From contig CAJFCJ010000024.1 in NCBI GenBank assembly GCA_904063045.1, positions 987,777 through 1,051,776 on the forward strand: a DNA stretch of 64,000 bases, written 5' to 3'. The notes under the pieces were generated by a model. That model did not search any database. It was not told the DNA's origin and saw only the letters and a program-made list of their open reading frames with translations. A program made the position numbers and the translations under genes. Each line of letters starts with the position of its first letter. Within the stretch, counting starts at the first letter, position 1. Origin of the DNA: Dimorphilus gyrociliatus. Taxonomy: Eukaryota; Annelida; Polychaeta; Dinophilidae. Positions 26,523 through 38,300 of this stretch are shown here, piece after piece.

Positions 26523-27400
26523 CCTGCTTATATTCCTTCCGCCAAAATGTCAAAGAATACTGCAGAGGAAATAGTAAATTCAATACCATAACTTGCGTCA
26601 CTCTTCCCCTCAAGAACTAAAATAGTTTTTCTATACTCTTTTAACAATTTATAATCTATTCTCAGAGCATATTCTCTTATTCAAAGTTGGCCTACAGCTG
26701 CAATATTAGTCAAGCTATTGTAAAAATGATATTAAATTCGTTTTCTTACAACTTCTGCTTTTACTACAATTAAATGTATGAAAGAAAGTATAAATGATTC
26801 ATTAATAGAAATCTTAAAAAGTATCTTAAATCTCATACAATATAGAAAGATTGAATTTTTGTATCCTATCGTCAGGGTGTTACGAAGCCGTACAACAACA
26901 ACAATATGATTATCTGCGCTCTACTTAAACTTTCTCAGTCGGCTCTTCTCTTAGCAGTTAAATATAATTTTATTGTCAAAATTCGATCGTCACGCCTATG
27001 CTTTCTTCATTAACATTTTTAAAATCTTTTCAACGCGAATTAGGCGTATTCCACTTAAACAAAACAATCAAATACATGCTTTTATTACACTACGGTAGAT
27101 TTTTATAAACAATTTCTTGGTTTTTTTTAACAATATACTTATTCAGTTCTGAATGATATGAAAAAGCCTGAAATATAGACTTTAATCGATAGTTTAAATA
27201 GATGAGGCTCTGTTGCAAATATTTGGAAAGTGTGCACAAGACTTTTTTAAAGATCCCTAGACAAAATACTATAAGTAAATACTATCAAAAAAGCATGTTT
27301 AATTCAAAAATACGTCATATTATTGTTTTTCAAAATTACCATCAATTTAATTTTTATCAAAAAAACACTTTATTTTTGTTAAATATATAATCAAAAGACA
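26523..27400. other. Intergenic region upstream of the TRPC-like gene
   Basis: An 878-bp AT-rich spacer between two minus-strand genes. It contains the presumed promoter of the TRPC-like gene and the 3' flank of PSMB1. I see no coding sequence. Confidence 0.5.
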
Positions 27401-28523
27401 TTAGTCACGTCTTAATGGGAATCTATCAACTTTTACACCGTCCTTTGTTACCACGTTGATTATCAGTGAATCACCGGTATAAATATCCCTTTCTGCTGCT
27501 GAAATAAACACGTCCTTAACCAATTCCAATGCCTTATTTAAACTTAGTGGAACATGAGTAACGCCTGTTTGGTTCTTAAAACCAATCTACAAAAGATAAA
27601 ATCCAGAGTAAATTATAAACTTTTGACGTATGAGTAATGTTAACTCTTCTTTAATATATTACCTGATTATCTAAAAGTGGTTGCAAAATAGCTCCTGCTG
27701 AACCAGCTGCGCGGAAAACTTCTCTCTCATACGAACCCACAGGATCGTAGCTATAAACGCAACCTTTTCCTGGATAGAAAGTTAATAATATATATTATTA
27801 CTATAATCATAGCAAACACTAAAAGTTGATAATACAAACCATTTTCATCCAACCCTCCAATTATATTGTAGACATAATACGGAAAAAATCGTTTGTAATA
27901 TAACATTGTTGATAGCATGGCTGCAATGGCTGAGGATGACATTTTCTTATGATGATCGTGTTCGTACATCTGAAAGTATAATTTCAATGTAACATAAATG
28001 TAAGAATATGAGTTAAGTCAGGAAGGAGTAATACGAGGCCTAGTTAGAGTTTGTTAAAATTCAGTTCGCAAATCGCAAAACGAATTAATTTAACCTTAAG
28101 AAAACTAAATTTTCAATACCTTTAGTCTCCAATCCATAACTTTAGTCATCGTTAAGACATCTCCATGAAATCCAGCACAAGCTAGGACAGTTTTGTCAGT
28201 CCTGTATCAAGCAATGAGTTTAAATATTCATATAAGCGTAAATTCCGTCAACTTACAATTGATAGGTTTTTGGATAATCACGTGTATGAATAGCAAACCC
28301 TTCGCTCAGTCTGGTATCAGCTGCAATAACGGCAAAATCCTCTCCAGCTACAGCAAGAATTGTTCTGGGGGGAAAAAAAGCGATAATAGGCAAATTTCTC
28401 AAAAACTTGCCGGATCAACACTCACCCTCCATTGAAAGCGTAAGGACTCCAACGTTGATGAGATATTGCCGAATCTGAAGAATTAAGATTGCTAAAATTT
28501 CTTGTTCCGAATGCAGCCTCCAT
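27401..28523 (-). CDS. PSMB1: Proteasome subunit beta type-1 (beta6)
   Basis: Structural beta6 subunit of the 20S proteasome core. Six exons: 28426-28523, 28257-28364, 28201 down to 28120, 27840-27969, 27663-27769 and 27401-27586. The phases close to 236 residues against about 241 in human. Diagnostic segments are [11 protein letters not shown], the segment [39 protein letters not shown]-like [18 protein letters not shown], and the C-terminal [17 protein letters not shown] ending PLRRD. Beta6 lacks the catalytic N-terminal threonine, as expected here. All introns are small (55-250 bp). The gene starts head-to-head with LSM2, 305 bp away. Confidence 0.95.
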
Positions 28524-28828
28524 AGGAAAAATCCAAATGACAGATATTTAATCAAAATATAATGATTCGGAGTTTTTTGCTATGATAGCTTTGATAAACT
28601 GAAAAATTTTTCTCGATTCGGCAAAATATATACCAGTTTTTTCAGCCCATGCTATTCTACCGCTTTTCTTTCAGTTGCATAAGTTGTTAACTTTGTATGC
28701 GGAAAATAATGAGTCAGCTTCAAAATTAAATTTGTAAGTTGAAAACAATTTCGTATTTTCGAGATAATTTGTCTTCGATACCGAATCGTAAAACTAACCG
28801 AACGTTATTCTACACCCGGCTATTAAAG
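28524..28828. promoter_or_regulatory. Putative bidirectional promoter of PSMB1 and LSM2
   Basis: Only 305 bp separate the PSMB1 start codon (-) from the LSM2 start codon (+). Both are constitutively expressed genes, so a shared promoter is likely. I see no TATA box at a position that would choose between the two directions. Confidence 0.5.
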
Positions 28829-29431
28829 ATGGTGAGTTTTTGATCCACTTAAATAACATAATAATATTTTTGCTTATTTATTAAAAAGCTATTCTACTCA
28901 TTCTTCAAATCTTTGGTCGGTAAAGACGTAGTCGTTGAACTAAAAAATGATTTATGGTAAGCGATAATAGAGTAAAAATTAGAACTCCCAAATTACATTC
29001 TAACACTAAAGAAAGTTTTTATATATTTATTGAATTTAACATACTTTTTAACATTTAATATAAAATAAAATATAATTTACTTTAGTGTTAATTAAGTACT
29101 TAGTATGATTCTTTAATTTTATTAAAGATATTGAGAAAATTTTTAAGGTTCACATTAAAATGAAATTTTTTCTGCTAATTGATCATCGTTGATATGTATT
29201 TTACACCACAGCATTTCTGGAACCTTACATTCTGTTGATCAATTCTTGAATATCAAACTTACTGATATAAATGTCACCGATCCTGAGAAGAATCCTCATA
29301 TGCTATCAGTGAAGAATTGCTTTATACGAGGATCAGTTGTTCGCTATGTCCAATTACCAGCTGAGGAATGCGATACTCAACTTTTACAAGATGCTGCTAG
29401 AAAAGAGGCAGCTCAGAGTAAAAGTCGATAA
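28829..29431 (+). CDS. LSM2: U6 snRNA-associated Sm-like protein LSm2
   Basis: Subunit of the LSm2-8 ring that binds the U6 snRNA 3' end in the nucleus, and of LSm1-7 in cytoplasmic mRNA decay. Three exons: 28829-28831, 28889-28956 and 29212-29431, giving 96 residues (human about 95). The first coding exon is the ATG codon alone, followed at once by GTGAGT. Exon 2 reads LFYSFFKSLVGKDVVVELKN. Exon 3 reads GTLHSVDQFLNIKL (Sm1 motif), then MLSVKNCFIRGSVVRYVQLP (Sm2 motif) and LLQDAARKEA. Identity to the animal family is very high across the whole length. Confidence 0.95.
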
Positions 29432-29649
29432 AAAATAATTATATTTACATAATTAATATGTATATAATTTGTGATTACTTTTTGTCTACATACTTTTGAA
29501 TGCTAAGATGACAATAGCTCTATACCCTATATATAGGCTTATCTACGATTATGTAATTTTGACTGATCATTAGTTAATAAAAAATAGTTTTTATAAATTA
29601 TTTTATTAGTCGAAGGCAAAAACAACTTAAGCAACTTGTTAGATATTCT

Positions 29650-32107
29650 TTAAAATTTGGCAATCCAATGTTTTCCTCCTATTGACCAGACTTTTCTGAG
29701 AAGATCTTGTCCCAAATTTATATCATGATTCGGCCACAGAGTATATTTCTCAAAAATATTCATACAATCCAAAATAATATGCTCATTCTTCTTACTAAAC
29801 TTCCAACTTTGTTTCATCTCTCCAAAAGCAGCTAGTAAGGAATGGTAGTGATTTTTTAATTCCGAAATAGTCTCACACATATTATCGTAAGATTTTTTGC
29901 AGAACACGCACTTCTTAATATAAATATGACCTCCACAAGAAAGGCATTTGAAGTTTTTCCCCGCTGCTATTGGCTTCAATTTGTTTGCAGTCGGAAAATC
30001 AAACTTACAAGCTTCGCAATCGCAATTAAAGAAGTACTGACACCATAATTTTTTCTGACGCTCTTCTGCTTCCATATCTTGAAGGGATTAGAAGTGGAAT
30101 ATAGAGAAACTTAGACAGTATCATGACATTTATACATTCATGATGATTATATAATTAGCTAGTTTTTCTAATATTTAAAATGCTAACCTTGAAAAGCAGT
30201 TCCATAATCGATAGTCAATGGGTCATTCATCTTTACTCTTCGTATGGTTTTTAAAGCAACAACATCATCGTTATAGTACACAAAACAACAATTAGGAGAA
30301 CATGAATGATTCAATAAACTAAGAGTATTATAGACTGCTGAACCTGTATTACAATGCTTTATTGATATAGCGGAATCATTCTCCTTAAATACAGCTTCAT
30401 AAGTACCAACAGCATTAGTCTCAAAAATGAGAGACTGCCTATAAATTAAACCTGCACACCAAGACTTTTCATCCAAATCCAATTCCTTATGAAAGTAACC
30501 CGCTGTCTCCAAACAATCCATAATAATTAAAGCTTCCTGAGCTTTAATAAAACAATTCAAAAGACTAGTCTTCAAAACTTTTGCACTATTGGCCTTTAAA
30601 TAGAAATAATTCCAATAGCTATCATGCCTATAAACATAATCAACATCTGACGAGTTTGAGAAAGTCTTCAGAAACTTATACTTATTTTCTAGCCATTCCT
30701 TTCTTAAACGAAGAAAAAATTCTGAATTCCTCCTTGTAAAGAGTCTATAAGTTAGAAAGCCCGACCGGTTAATATCAGACATTCTCAAGTGTTTCAAAAA
30801 GCCGCAAGCAAACTAAGTCGAGTTTTTACATACTTGTATTTATGACTAAAATTAATTATTTTTACCAAGTTATTTAATAAGAATATGTGACCTGAATTAT
30901 ATTAATTTCTAAGAAAAATTAGGTGGATGAATGCTTAGTGAACAAAATAAATAATGTTAAGTGATGAGATGTTGAGCATACTCATGAAAGGTGAGCATCA
31001 CAATGAAAGCATTTACATGCATCCAAGGACAAGTATAGGTGAGTAACGTCATTATAATGACAAATATATATGGCCTAGAAAAAAGAAGAGTATTTTGAGT
31101 GTTGATCTCATGAATAATTTTCTTAATTTTCCTATCAGTTGTTTTATGAAAAAACTCGACTTGATGAAAATAACGAGCATTATCCATACAAATTCTACTG
31201 CAATATAAAACGTCCGGGCAATAGTCGCAAGGAATCAAACAATAATTGCGTTCTAAACAGTTATCGCAATGACTGGATATCATGGATTCAGAATCGCAAT
31301 CTAAAACTCTTTCAAATGGTTTTTCAACAGCAACGAGTTGCCCAATGGCGAGATCTTTCGTAGATTTTATGAAACGACCTTGCTCTTCCGTATAATGTAC
31401 TACTACATCATGGGTTAGACTAGGGAACTTCGAATTAGGTATTTGTATCTTGGGTGTGCGAGAAAAAAGGTGCGAATAATTGTCTTGTTTATGAGTAGTA
31501 ATAGCTAATAAATCCTATATAACATATACATATATATATTAGTTTTTTTATTATAAATAATTAAAAATTGCTTTAAAAATTCAATTACCTTTAATAACTT
31601 CTCAATTTTTTCACCTTTCATTTCAATGCCATCCAAGGACTTTTTAAACTTTTTCACGCATTCTTTTACTTTATCTTTTAGACCTAAAGCCTTGTAAGAC
31701 TTGCAAGCTCTATAATATAGCTTATATTCTAGTTCTTTCGGATATCCTACTTCTAGAGCCATGTTGATATCTCTTAAACAGCATTCATATTCTTCTATTT
31801 GAAATAGAACTGCCGACCGATTCGAGTAGGCTAAGCTTAGATTTTTACCAACAACTGCATATCGAATAGCTACATTATAATGGAGGAGAGCATCGTTAAA
31901 TTTAGTTTCAGCGAATTTCTTGTTGCCTTTTTCGCGGTGTTGTTCCGAGTAGGTGTCGTTTTTAAAGTTCTTCTTTGCTTTTACAAAACTTGGATTAAAT
32001 TGATAAGCAATTTTCATCCTATCAAAATCATTGTCGCAAGTAGCAAATTTATCGTATAATTCACTACTTTCGTCCGTTTCGGCGAATGGATAAACGCACT
32101 TTTCCAT
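29650..32107 (-). CDS. SMYD4-like TPR/MYND/SET protein, copy B
   Basis: Four exons: 31589-32107, 31161-31514, 30188-30812 and 29650-30077. The phases close to 641 residues. Residues ~55-150 are TPR-like (HREKGNKKFAETKFNDALLH, CLRDINMALEVGYPKE). A split SET domain surrounds a MYND finger (CDNC...CDYC...YCSRIC...HQFAC); an intron falls inside the finger, between HQ and FAC. The SET catalytic core is canonical: NHSCSPN and LTIDYG. The post-SET cluster is CDCEAC. It is clearly paralogous to the plus-strand copy at 20.6-22.8 kb along its whole length, but the two share no intron position. Copy B keeps the usual DYG motif that copy A has changed. It lies tail-to-tail with LSM2, 218 bp apart. Confidence 0.86.
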
Positions 32108-35100
32108 GTTTTGAGTTATTATAAATTAACACGTTAAGTACGATACAAGAAATGGCGACTTGTCAACTCAATAGAACATTCTAAAAATGAGATAGATGGC
32201 GCTATAATAACTTCTTTTCTGTTCGAAAATTCTTGATTATTATATAATCTTTGGGTAAGTTAAAGAGTAAGACGTTGATCGATTTATCTTGAAGACTGAC
32301 GTAAGAGAATCTGGAAAGACAAAGTATTTGGGTAATTTTTCATAGATGTCGGCAGCTTTTTGTGTTCTTTTATTAATAGCTAGGGGTGTACGAAAATATG
32401 TAACGTACGCGTTCCCACAATTGAGACGTTGCGCCAACGTCAAAGAATAATATAGGAATATACATTAAATCAATAAATTCATTTGATAAATTAGGGCCGG
32501 GTGCAATGGAAATATATCATGAGAAACACTTGTCTCTATCACTCTAATACCTTATAAATTTTCTTTTCGTTTCTTTATAGAATTAGAGCTTTCCCGATAG
32601 CTGTACTAGTTGAGACAACTTTTCCGGCAGTTTGTAACGTTATGCACGGCATGTTTGGTGAGGACATAAATATTGCTTAATTCACATGGAAAAGTACAAT
32701 TGTCTGTCGTAAATCTTCTTTAATGACAAATTATTGTGCATTTTTTACTCTTTGAATGTTATTAATTCTTGCAAAGAATACACAAATCTTCAAAATATCA
32801 TGCGTAAATGTTTGGTTTCTTCTTAATGATATTTCCACGATAATATAAGATTGTGTGGTCTCTCTCGATTTAATATGAGAATACCGATATATTTTTATAA
32901 TTATGAAGAATGTTTATTTTTCCCTTTTGATGTAATTGTCCAAAGAGAGGGATCTTACTTTATCATTATATACATCACGTATTTTAAATATATTAAGCAA
33001 TATCCTCAATATTGCTTTAATATTATTCGTATATTTGACCTCGTTGGGGCTGCTGAGGTAAGAAGCCGTTGAAATCTCTAAGTATACGTCTCTTTTGCAT
33101 ACGGATGTAATTTAGGAAAATGGTGAAGAAAAACGGAAGTAAGTTTTATTCTAAGTAGATGAACAAAGAGTGAAAAAAAGAGAAAGACAGAGAAAGACAG
33201 AGAAAGAGAGAGAAAAGAAAATGGAAGAAGAGAAAGACAGAGATATAGAGAGATGAATAGAGAATTAAGGGGATGGTATTAAAGAAAAAGGGAAAGAGAA
33301 TAGAGAAATAACGAGAAAACTCCTCGTTGTTCAATTATCCTTTATCAGATTGTAAAAAATATTTATATGATAAATTTCTGATTTCCGTTGTCAATCTTTC
33401 GCCTCCACGTAGATAGGAAGCTGAACAAATAATCCTTTTTTTTTCATAATACCGACACGTCTATTTCGTAATAAATTAAGAAAAAGATAAGTTTATTTAA
33501 TTACTTTGTTTACATGTTGTTATATTAAGCATTTCGTTTAACAGTGAACTTGTGTCATTAGCTGAATCTAGGGGTCTTAGTAATTGACATTACAGAAAAG
33601 TCTTTGTCACGCACTTGCAGTCAAGCAGAAATATAGTTCAATAAAGTCATGAATAAAAGTAACGCCCACTTAGTTTATTTTCTTTCAAGATACCGTTTTA
33701 TAATTGATGCAAAATGGTGAATGGAGACGAATTAGACTAATATAAATGTATTTAAACGGCTGCATTTGTCAAAAGCAGTCGGCTAGAAACCAATAATTGA
33801 TGAGAAATAGAAGAGGAATGAGAGGTAAAGCAGGTGGTGACTGCTTTATTATTGTTTAAAAATGAGTAAAAAAATACTATAATTCAATGTATAATACTTA
33901 TTCAGAGAGAGATTGCATTGTTCAAACACTGTGAATAGATAGCATTAACGTTAGTCAAAATTTTTTTCCATAGATTTTTACGGCCCATCGATTCTAATTA
34001 CGAGATTAAGTAATATATATTAAGCGAAAATCGAAAGATCATCCACCATTCTTAACGAAAATGCACGAGCGATACTCTTTTATATTCCTTCCTTCCTAGA
34101 AGTAATGATATTAACATTATCATGCTATCATTTACATTATTCAATATATTTCTGGTTTGATTTCTAGTTCGCTATCTTCTTCAAGGCTTAATAAACATTA
34201 TTTATGGATAGCTGGAGCCAATACCAAAATGCTGTTACTAATAATTTCTTGTTCTTGCATATTACTAGACTTTCTAAGAGTTTTTTTCTTTCTAAACGAA
34301 AAAGTAGGGTATAAATTATTTATTATTTGAATTGATACACGCTGTTTAAAAGAGAGAACAGCAAAAAAATAATCAGTAAATGGTCACTTAGCAATCAAAA
34401 CGAAAAAAAAGATCTAATCAAGCTAGAGAGACTTTACTATACCCCCATTAATAAACATAAGACTGGCGTATTCCTTTATCAATATTTGGCGGTAATAAAA
34501 GAAACTGAAGAGAAATTAATACAATATATATGCATTTCTTGTATGTTTTGCTTATATACATATCTTTATAACAATATATTTTTCCTCTTCATAATTGTTA
34601 AATAATAAAAGAAATAAATAGTAAAAACAATAAGAGAAAGACAAACTAAATTGATTAATAGAAATACGTTAAATCTTAAAGTTACTATTAAAAAGTTTTT
34701 TCAGAATTATTCTGATAATATATGCTGTATATATATATTTATATGATTACTCATATATATTCTTTGAAAAAAACATATTCTATTAATAGACAATTCAGAC
34801 ACGCTAATCTGACTATAAACGATAATATTTCATATTATACTTTCATATAAAAACTAAAATATTTTTATTCTTTATACTAACAATTCCTTAAATATAGTTA
34901 ATTTATAGTTTCTAGCATCAATGACATAAGATTAAGCTATTGTTAAAAATTTTCTGTACGAAAAGACTTCTAATTGAAAAGCATAATAATACTTGTATTG
35001 TATAGGATAGCCTACTATTTTCATTTATTTTTAACATCAAATACAATTTTATATAAAAAAGAGGCTCTATCTGACATATTTTAGTCTATGGAGTACGGTC

Positions 35101-35356
35101 CAAGTAGTGACAGTTGGCAGTTTAAATAACCGCATTTTCGGAACCGGAAGTTGGTTTCTGCCACAGCACATTTTCGTATATACACAGAAGGAGTGATCTC
35201 AAAAAAACTTTCATAACCACTACCGGAACACGATTATCTTATCACACATTTAAATTCTCAAAGAAAATTCTGCTAAAAGTAGCCGGTCTAGCCTGCTTCC
35301 GGTTCCGGAGTGATATCACGTTGCGAAAAATTTCTGCCTAAAATCTCACTGTAAAA
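32108..35356. other. Intergenic region between SMYD4-like copy B and DDX1
   Basis: No gene could be assigned. A GA-rich low-complexity block lies at about 33165-33300. A short open segment with strong splice sites on both sides (32581-32657, +, reading FPIAVLVETTFPAVCN) may be an exon of an unrecognised small gene. A good donor (GAG|GTAAGA) lies at 33056/33057. The DDX1 promoter should occupy the right end. Confidence 0.5.
35143..35310 (+). promoter_or_regulatory. DDX1 promoter with ETS-type motifs
   Basis: Upstream of the DDX1 ATG (35357) are an ACCGGAAGT at 35143-35151 and a back-to-back pair CTTCCGGTTCCGGAG at 35296-35310. These are ETS-family core sites, typical of TATA-less housekeeping promoters. 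The role is inferred from motif and position only. Confidence 0.4.
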
Positions 35357-38300
35357 ATGACGGCATTTGAAGGTTAGTGACCCTAATAATTTAAGTCAAT
35401 CTCAGGATGACATGATGATTTACCTAAAGAATACTTTAATTCCCTTTCAACCGGCACATTCAAAAAGTCACTGTCCTTTATTTTTGTTGTTGTAAGCCTC
35501 GGTCCGGAACAGGCCTAGATGCACCTGAATTGTATTCTTTGCCCTGGATAGATAGCGTCAGCTTTTTATATTCTGTCTAGACCACCCTGGAACATTTTAT
35601 GAGTTACGTAAGCTCCAAAAAAATATATGCGATTATTCTAAACCCTATTCTCTGATCAACGAAAATACCAAACTCTGATTTTTTCTTGAGTAAAGATAAA
35701 TATGGCTTGTTTCAAACAGAAATGGGTGTTATGCCAGAAATCGGGCAAGCTGTTGAAGATATGGATTGGAGGTTGGTAAAAGATGTTTCTTTGTTGTTTC
35801 TCATTAGTTGCTTGTTTTTAAGTGGCCGTTAAAGCTAATTTATGACCTTAGGATTGTCCATTCCCGATACAGAAGTCAAATAGTATCAATAGTTAAGTTT
35901 AGAGTTTTTTTTTAATTCTTCTTTGTGTAAAAAATTAATAAGAGGTTTCAAAATATTGTATTAATATATACAGTATATATATACAGTATATAATTCATTA
36001 TATGTAAGTTTCGAGAAAGAAAACGCATTAAACATCTTCAGTAGATCTAGAAGTTGTTAGGCAATAATCTGTAACTAATAGCTGATTTCAAATGAAAGGC
36101 TAACGAATCAATTAGCATATCTTATCATATCAAAAAATAAAGTTAATAGATTAAGAAGCGATATAAAATATTACATTGTCTGGAAAATAAATGTAATGTT
36201 TGATTATGTTATATCATAGTTTCATAAAAAAAATGTAAAATTTATATCGTTTGTATATGAACTCTGATCAGGTGTACCTGTCCCTGTTAAATAAAAAGCG
36301 CGCACAGTTCAAGAGCCAGAAAAGGTTCTATCAACCGATATACAGTGTCCCTTTAAGATGACACCTGTTGCAATTTATAATCTCTTTAAATACGATTCTA
36401 TCACTCTCTGAAGTGATATATTAATGCAAAAATAATATTTCTTACCGAAGAATCAATTCCTTTATATATTTCAAATCTTTATTAATCGTAAATGTATATA
36501 TTTCACTTTTCATTTTATAGCAAGTATTACTTGAATATTATGCATATAGGGGTATTTGCATATAAGCGTATATACAGGATATATATATTTGCAAAAGTAT
36601 ATGTATACACAAATGCTTATATAATACGTTCAATCTATAAAACGGTTGCATATATTTCTCTTAAAATACAACCTGGACGAATACTACTATAGCTTTAATT
36701 GATTTCAGCTTTTTATAATAAAAAAAAGTATATAGCTCTCATAAATATGTCTTACGCCAGTGAAAGATGGTTTTGTTATACATTTGGTTTAAATTAGCAT
36801 ACTACATAAACATATTTCATATAAGTTCCGTGACCCTCAGAAATGAGGAAACTCTGCAATTTCTAAATCATAAAAAGTATATTGACCCTTCGCTTAGGTA
36901 AACATTTAACAAGGCAACGCAGCACCTGTGCTTCATTTAAATATTATCTAAGAGTTTGTGAGCGTTTTTTTTTTATATATGCATATATGACCGATATCTT
37001 GTATATTTTAACCTTAGCTTTGCTTTCTATTAAAGACGAATGCATTAACTTTGGCTCGAATATAATGATAAAGTTGGTAGTAAAATTAGATATTAAATTC
37101 GAAATTAAAGATTTTATAGCCTAAAAAAACACTATTTACTGAGTGTAGATTAATTTCTTTCAGCCTTTTATCGTTCTTCCTCTCAACTTTTTATTATTTA
37201 CGCTAATATATATATACGTACTTTATTGACCTGGATACACCTATCATAAAAACGATTGAACGAGAGATGAAATTTGAATCTTTCGAGCCACTTGGTGAGC
37301 GTCGCCAATTGATAAACGGTCGTTATCGAGTTAACTTGATGAAGGAGAATATTACAATTTGTAAATGTTTAGAAAAAAATTCTCCATAATTCTTTAACGG
37401 TCAAACGCTAATAATGAAATTTTCAATATTTCCAACCTTTACAAGAAGTCTATTTCTTCTCTGTTTACATTCGATGTTATTATCAGGAAATTAAGATTTT
37501 TTTAAACTGAAGTACGATAAATGAATTTAAGGCGAAAAAACGAGCCATCTTTGGAACGAAATGTGTTTGAAGGCAGTTTATCCTAAATAAAAGGTGATTG
37601 AAATAACAAACAAAATGTTTTTAATGGAATCCATTTTATAGCGATCAAGTTTATACACTCATATTTAGTTTCTGAGAATCTTCAAGTTTAATTGAATGAT
37701 TTGTTATTTTTTCTATCGGTTTATTTTAAATTGTCGAGTAATCCCTTGTACAATAGGTGAAATTTTGAATTTTTATTTATCCATACAAGTGCAACCGTTT
37801 TTCGCTGTAACACTGTCAATGTAATTTATAATTGTCTGGTTCCATTGTCATTTACGTTTACTCGAAAAGAAATTGTCTGATTTAAAAATATTACAAAGGT
37901 ACAGACAGAAAGTATTATTGAAATTTTACTAGTTTTAGTTATCTATTCATGCCACTAGACTTGACGCACGCTTATCGATGAAAAATAATCTTTTTCTTCT
38001 TTGCCAAATGGTTTTTTGCGCGGGAAAAAGACAATTGGTCCGCTTTTAGAAAAAGAAAAGTGTCGACTTTATTTCTATTAAATATGGATAACTAATAAGT
38101 TTTTCTTGCTAAATTGCATAAATGAAAACATTAAAGAAGCTATTCTTTTGTTTACCATAACATTTTTTATTAGCAAAATAGCCTCTCTCTAAATAATGGA
38201 AATGTTCCTTTCCTTTTACATAAATTAAGGTCCATGACCATTTTATAAATATATCATCATCAAGTTTTCACCCCTGACAATTTCATAGTATTAGTTAATA

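Noticed and set aside
32240-32443. 67-codon minus-strand frame upstream of SMYD4-like copy B
   Set aside because: It starts with an ATG, but I could not find phase-matching neighbours or a family. The opposite strand is also open for 34 codons, so coding status is undecided.
36882-37124. 80-codon plus-strand frame in DDX1 intron 2
   Set aside because: It is out of frame with the overlapping candidate exon 36841-36897 and is biased toward AT-rich codons, with no homology.
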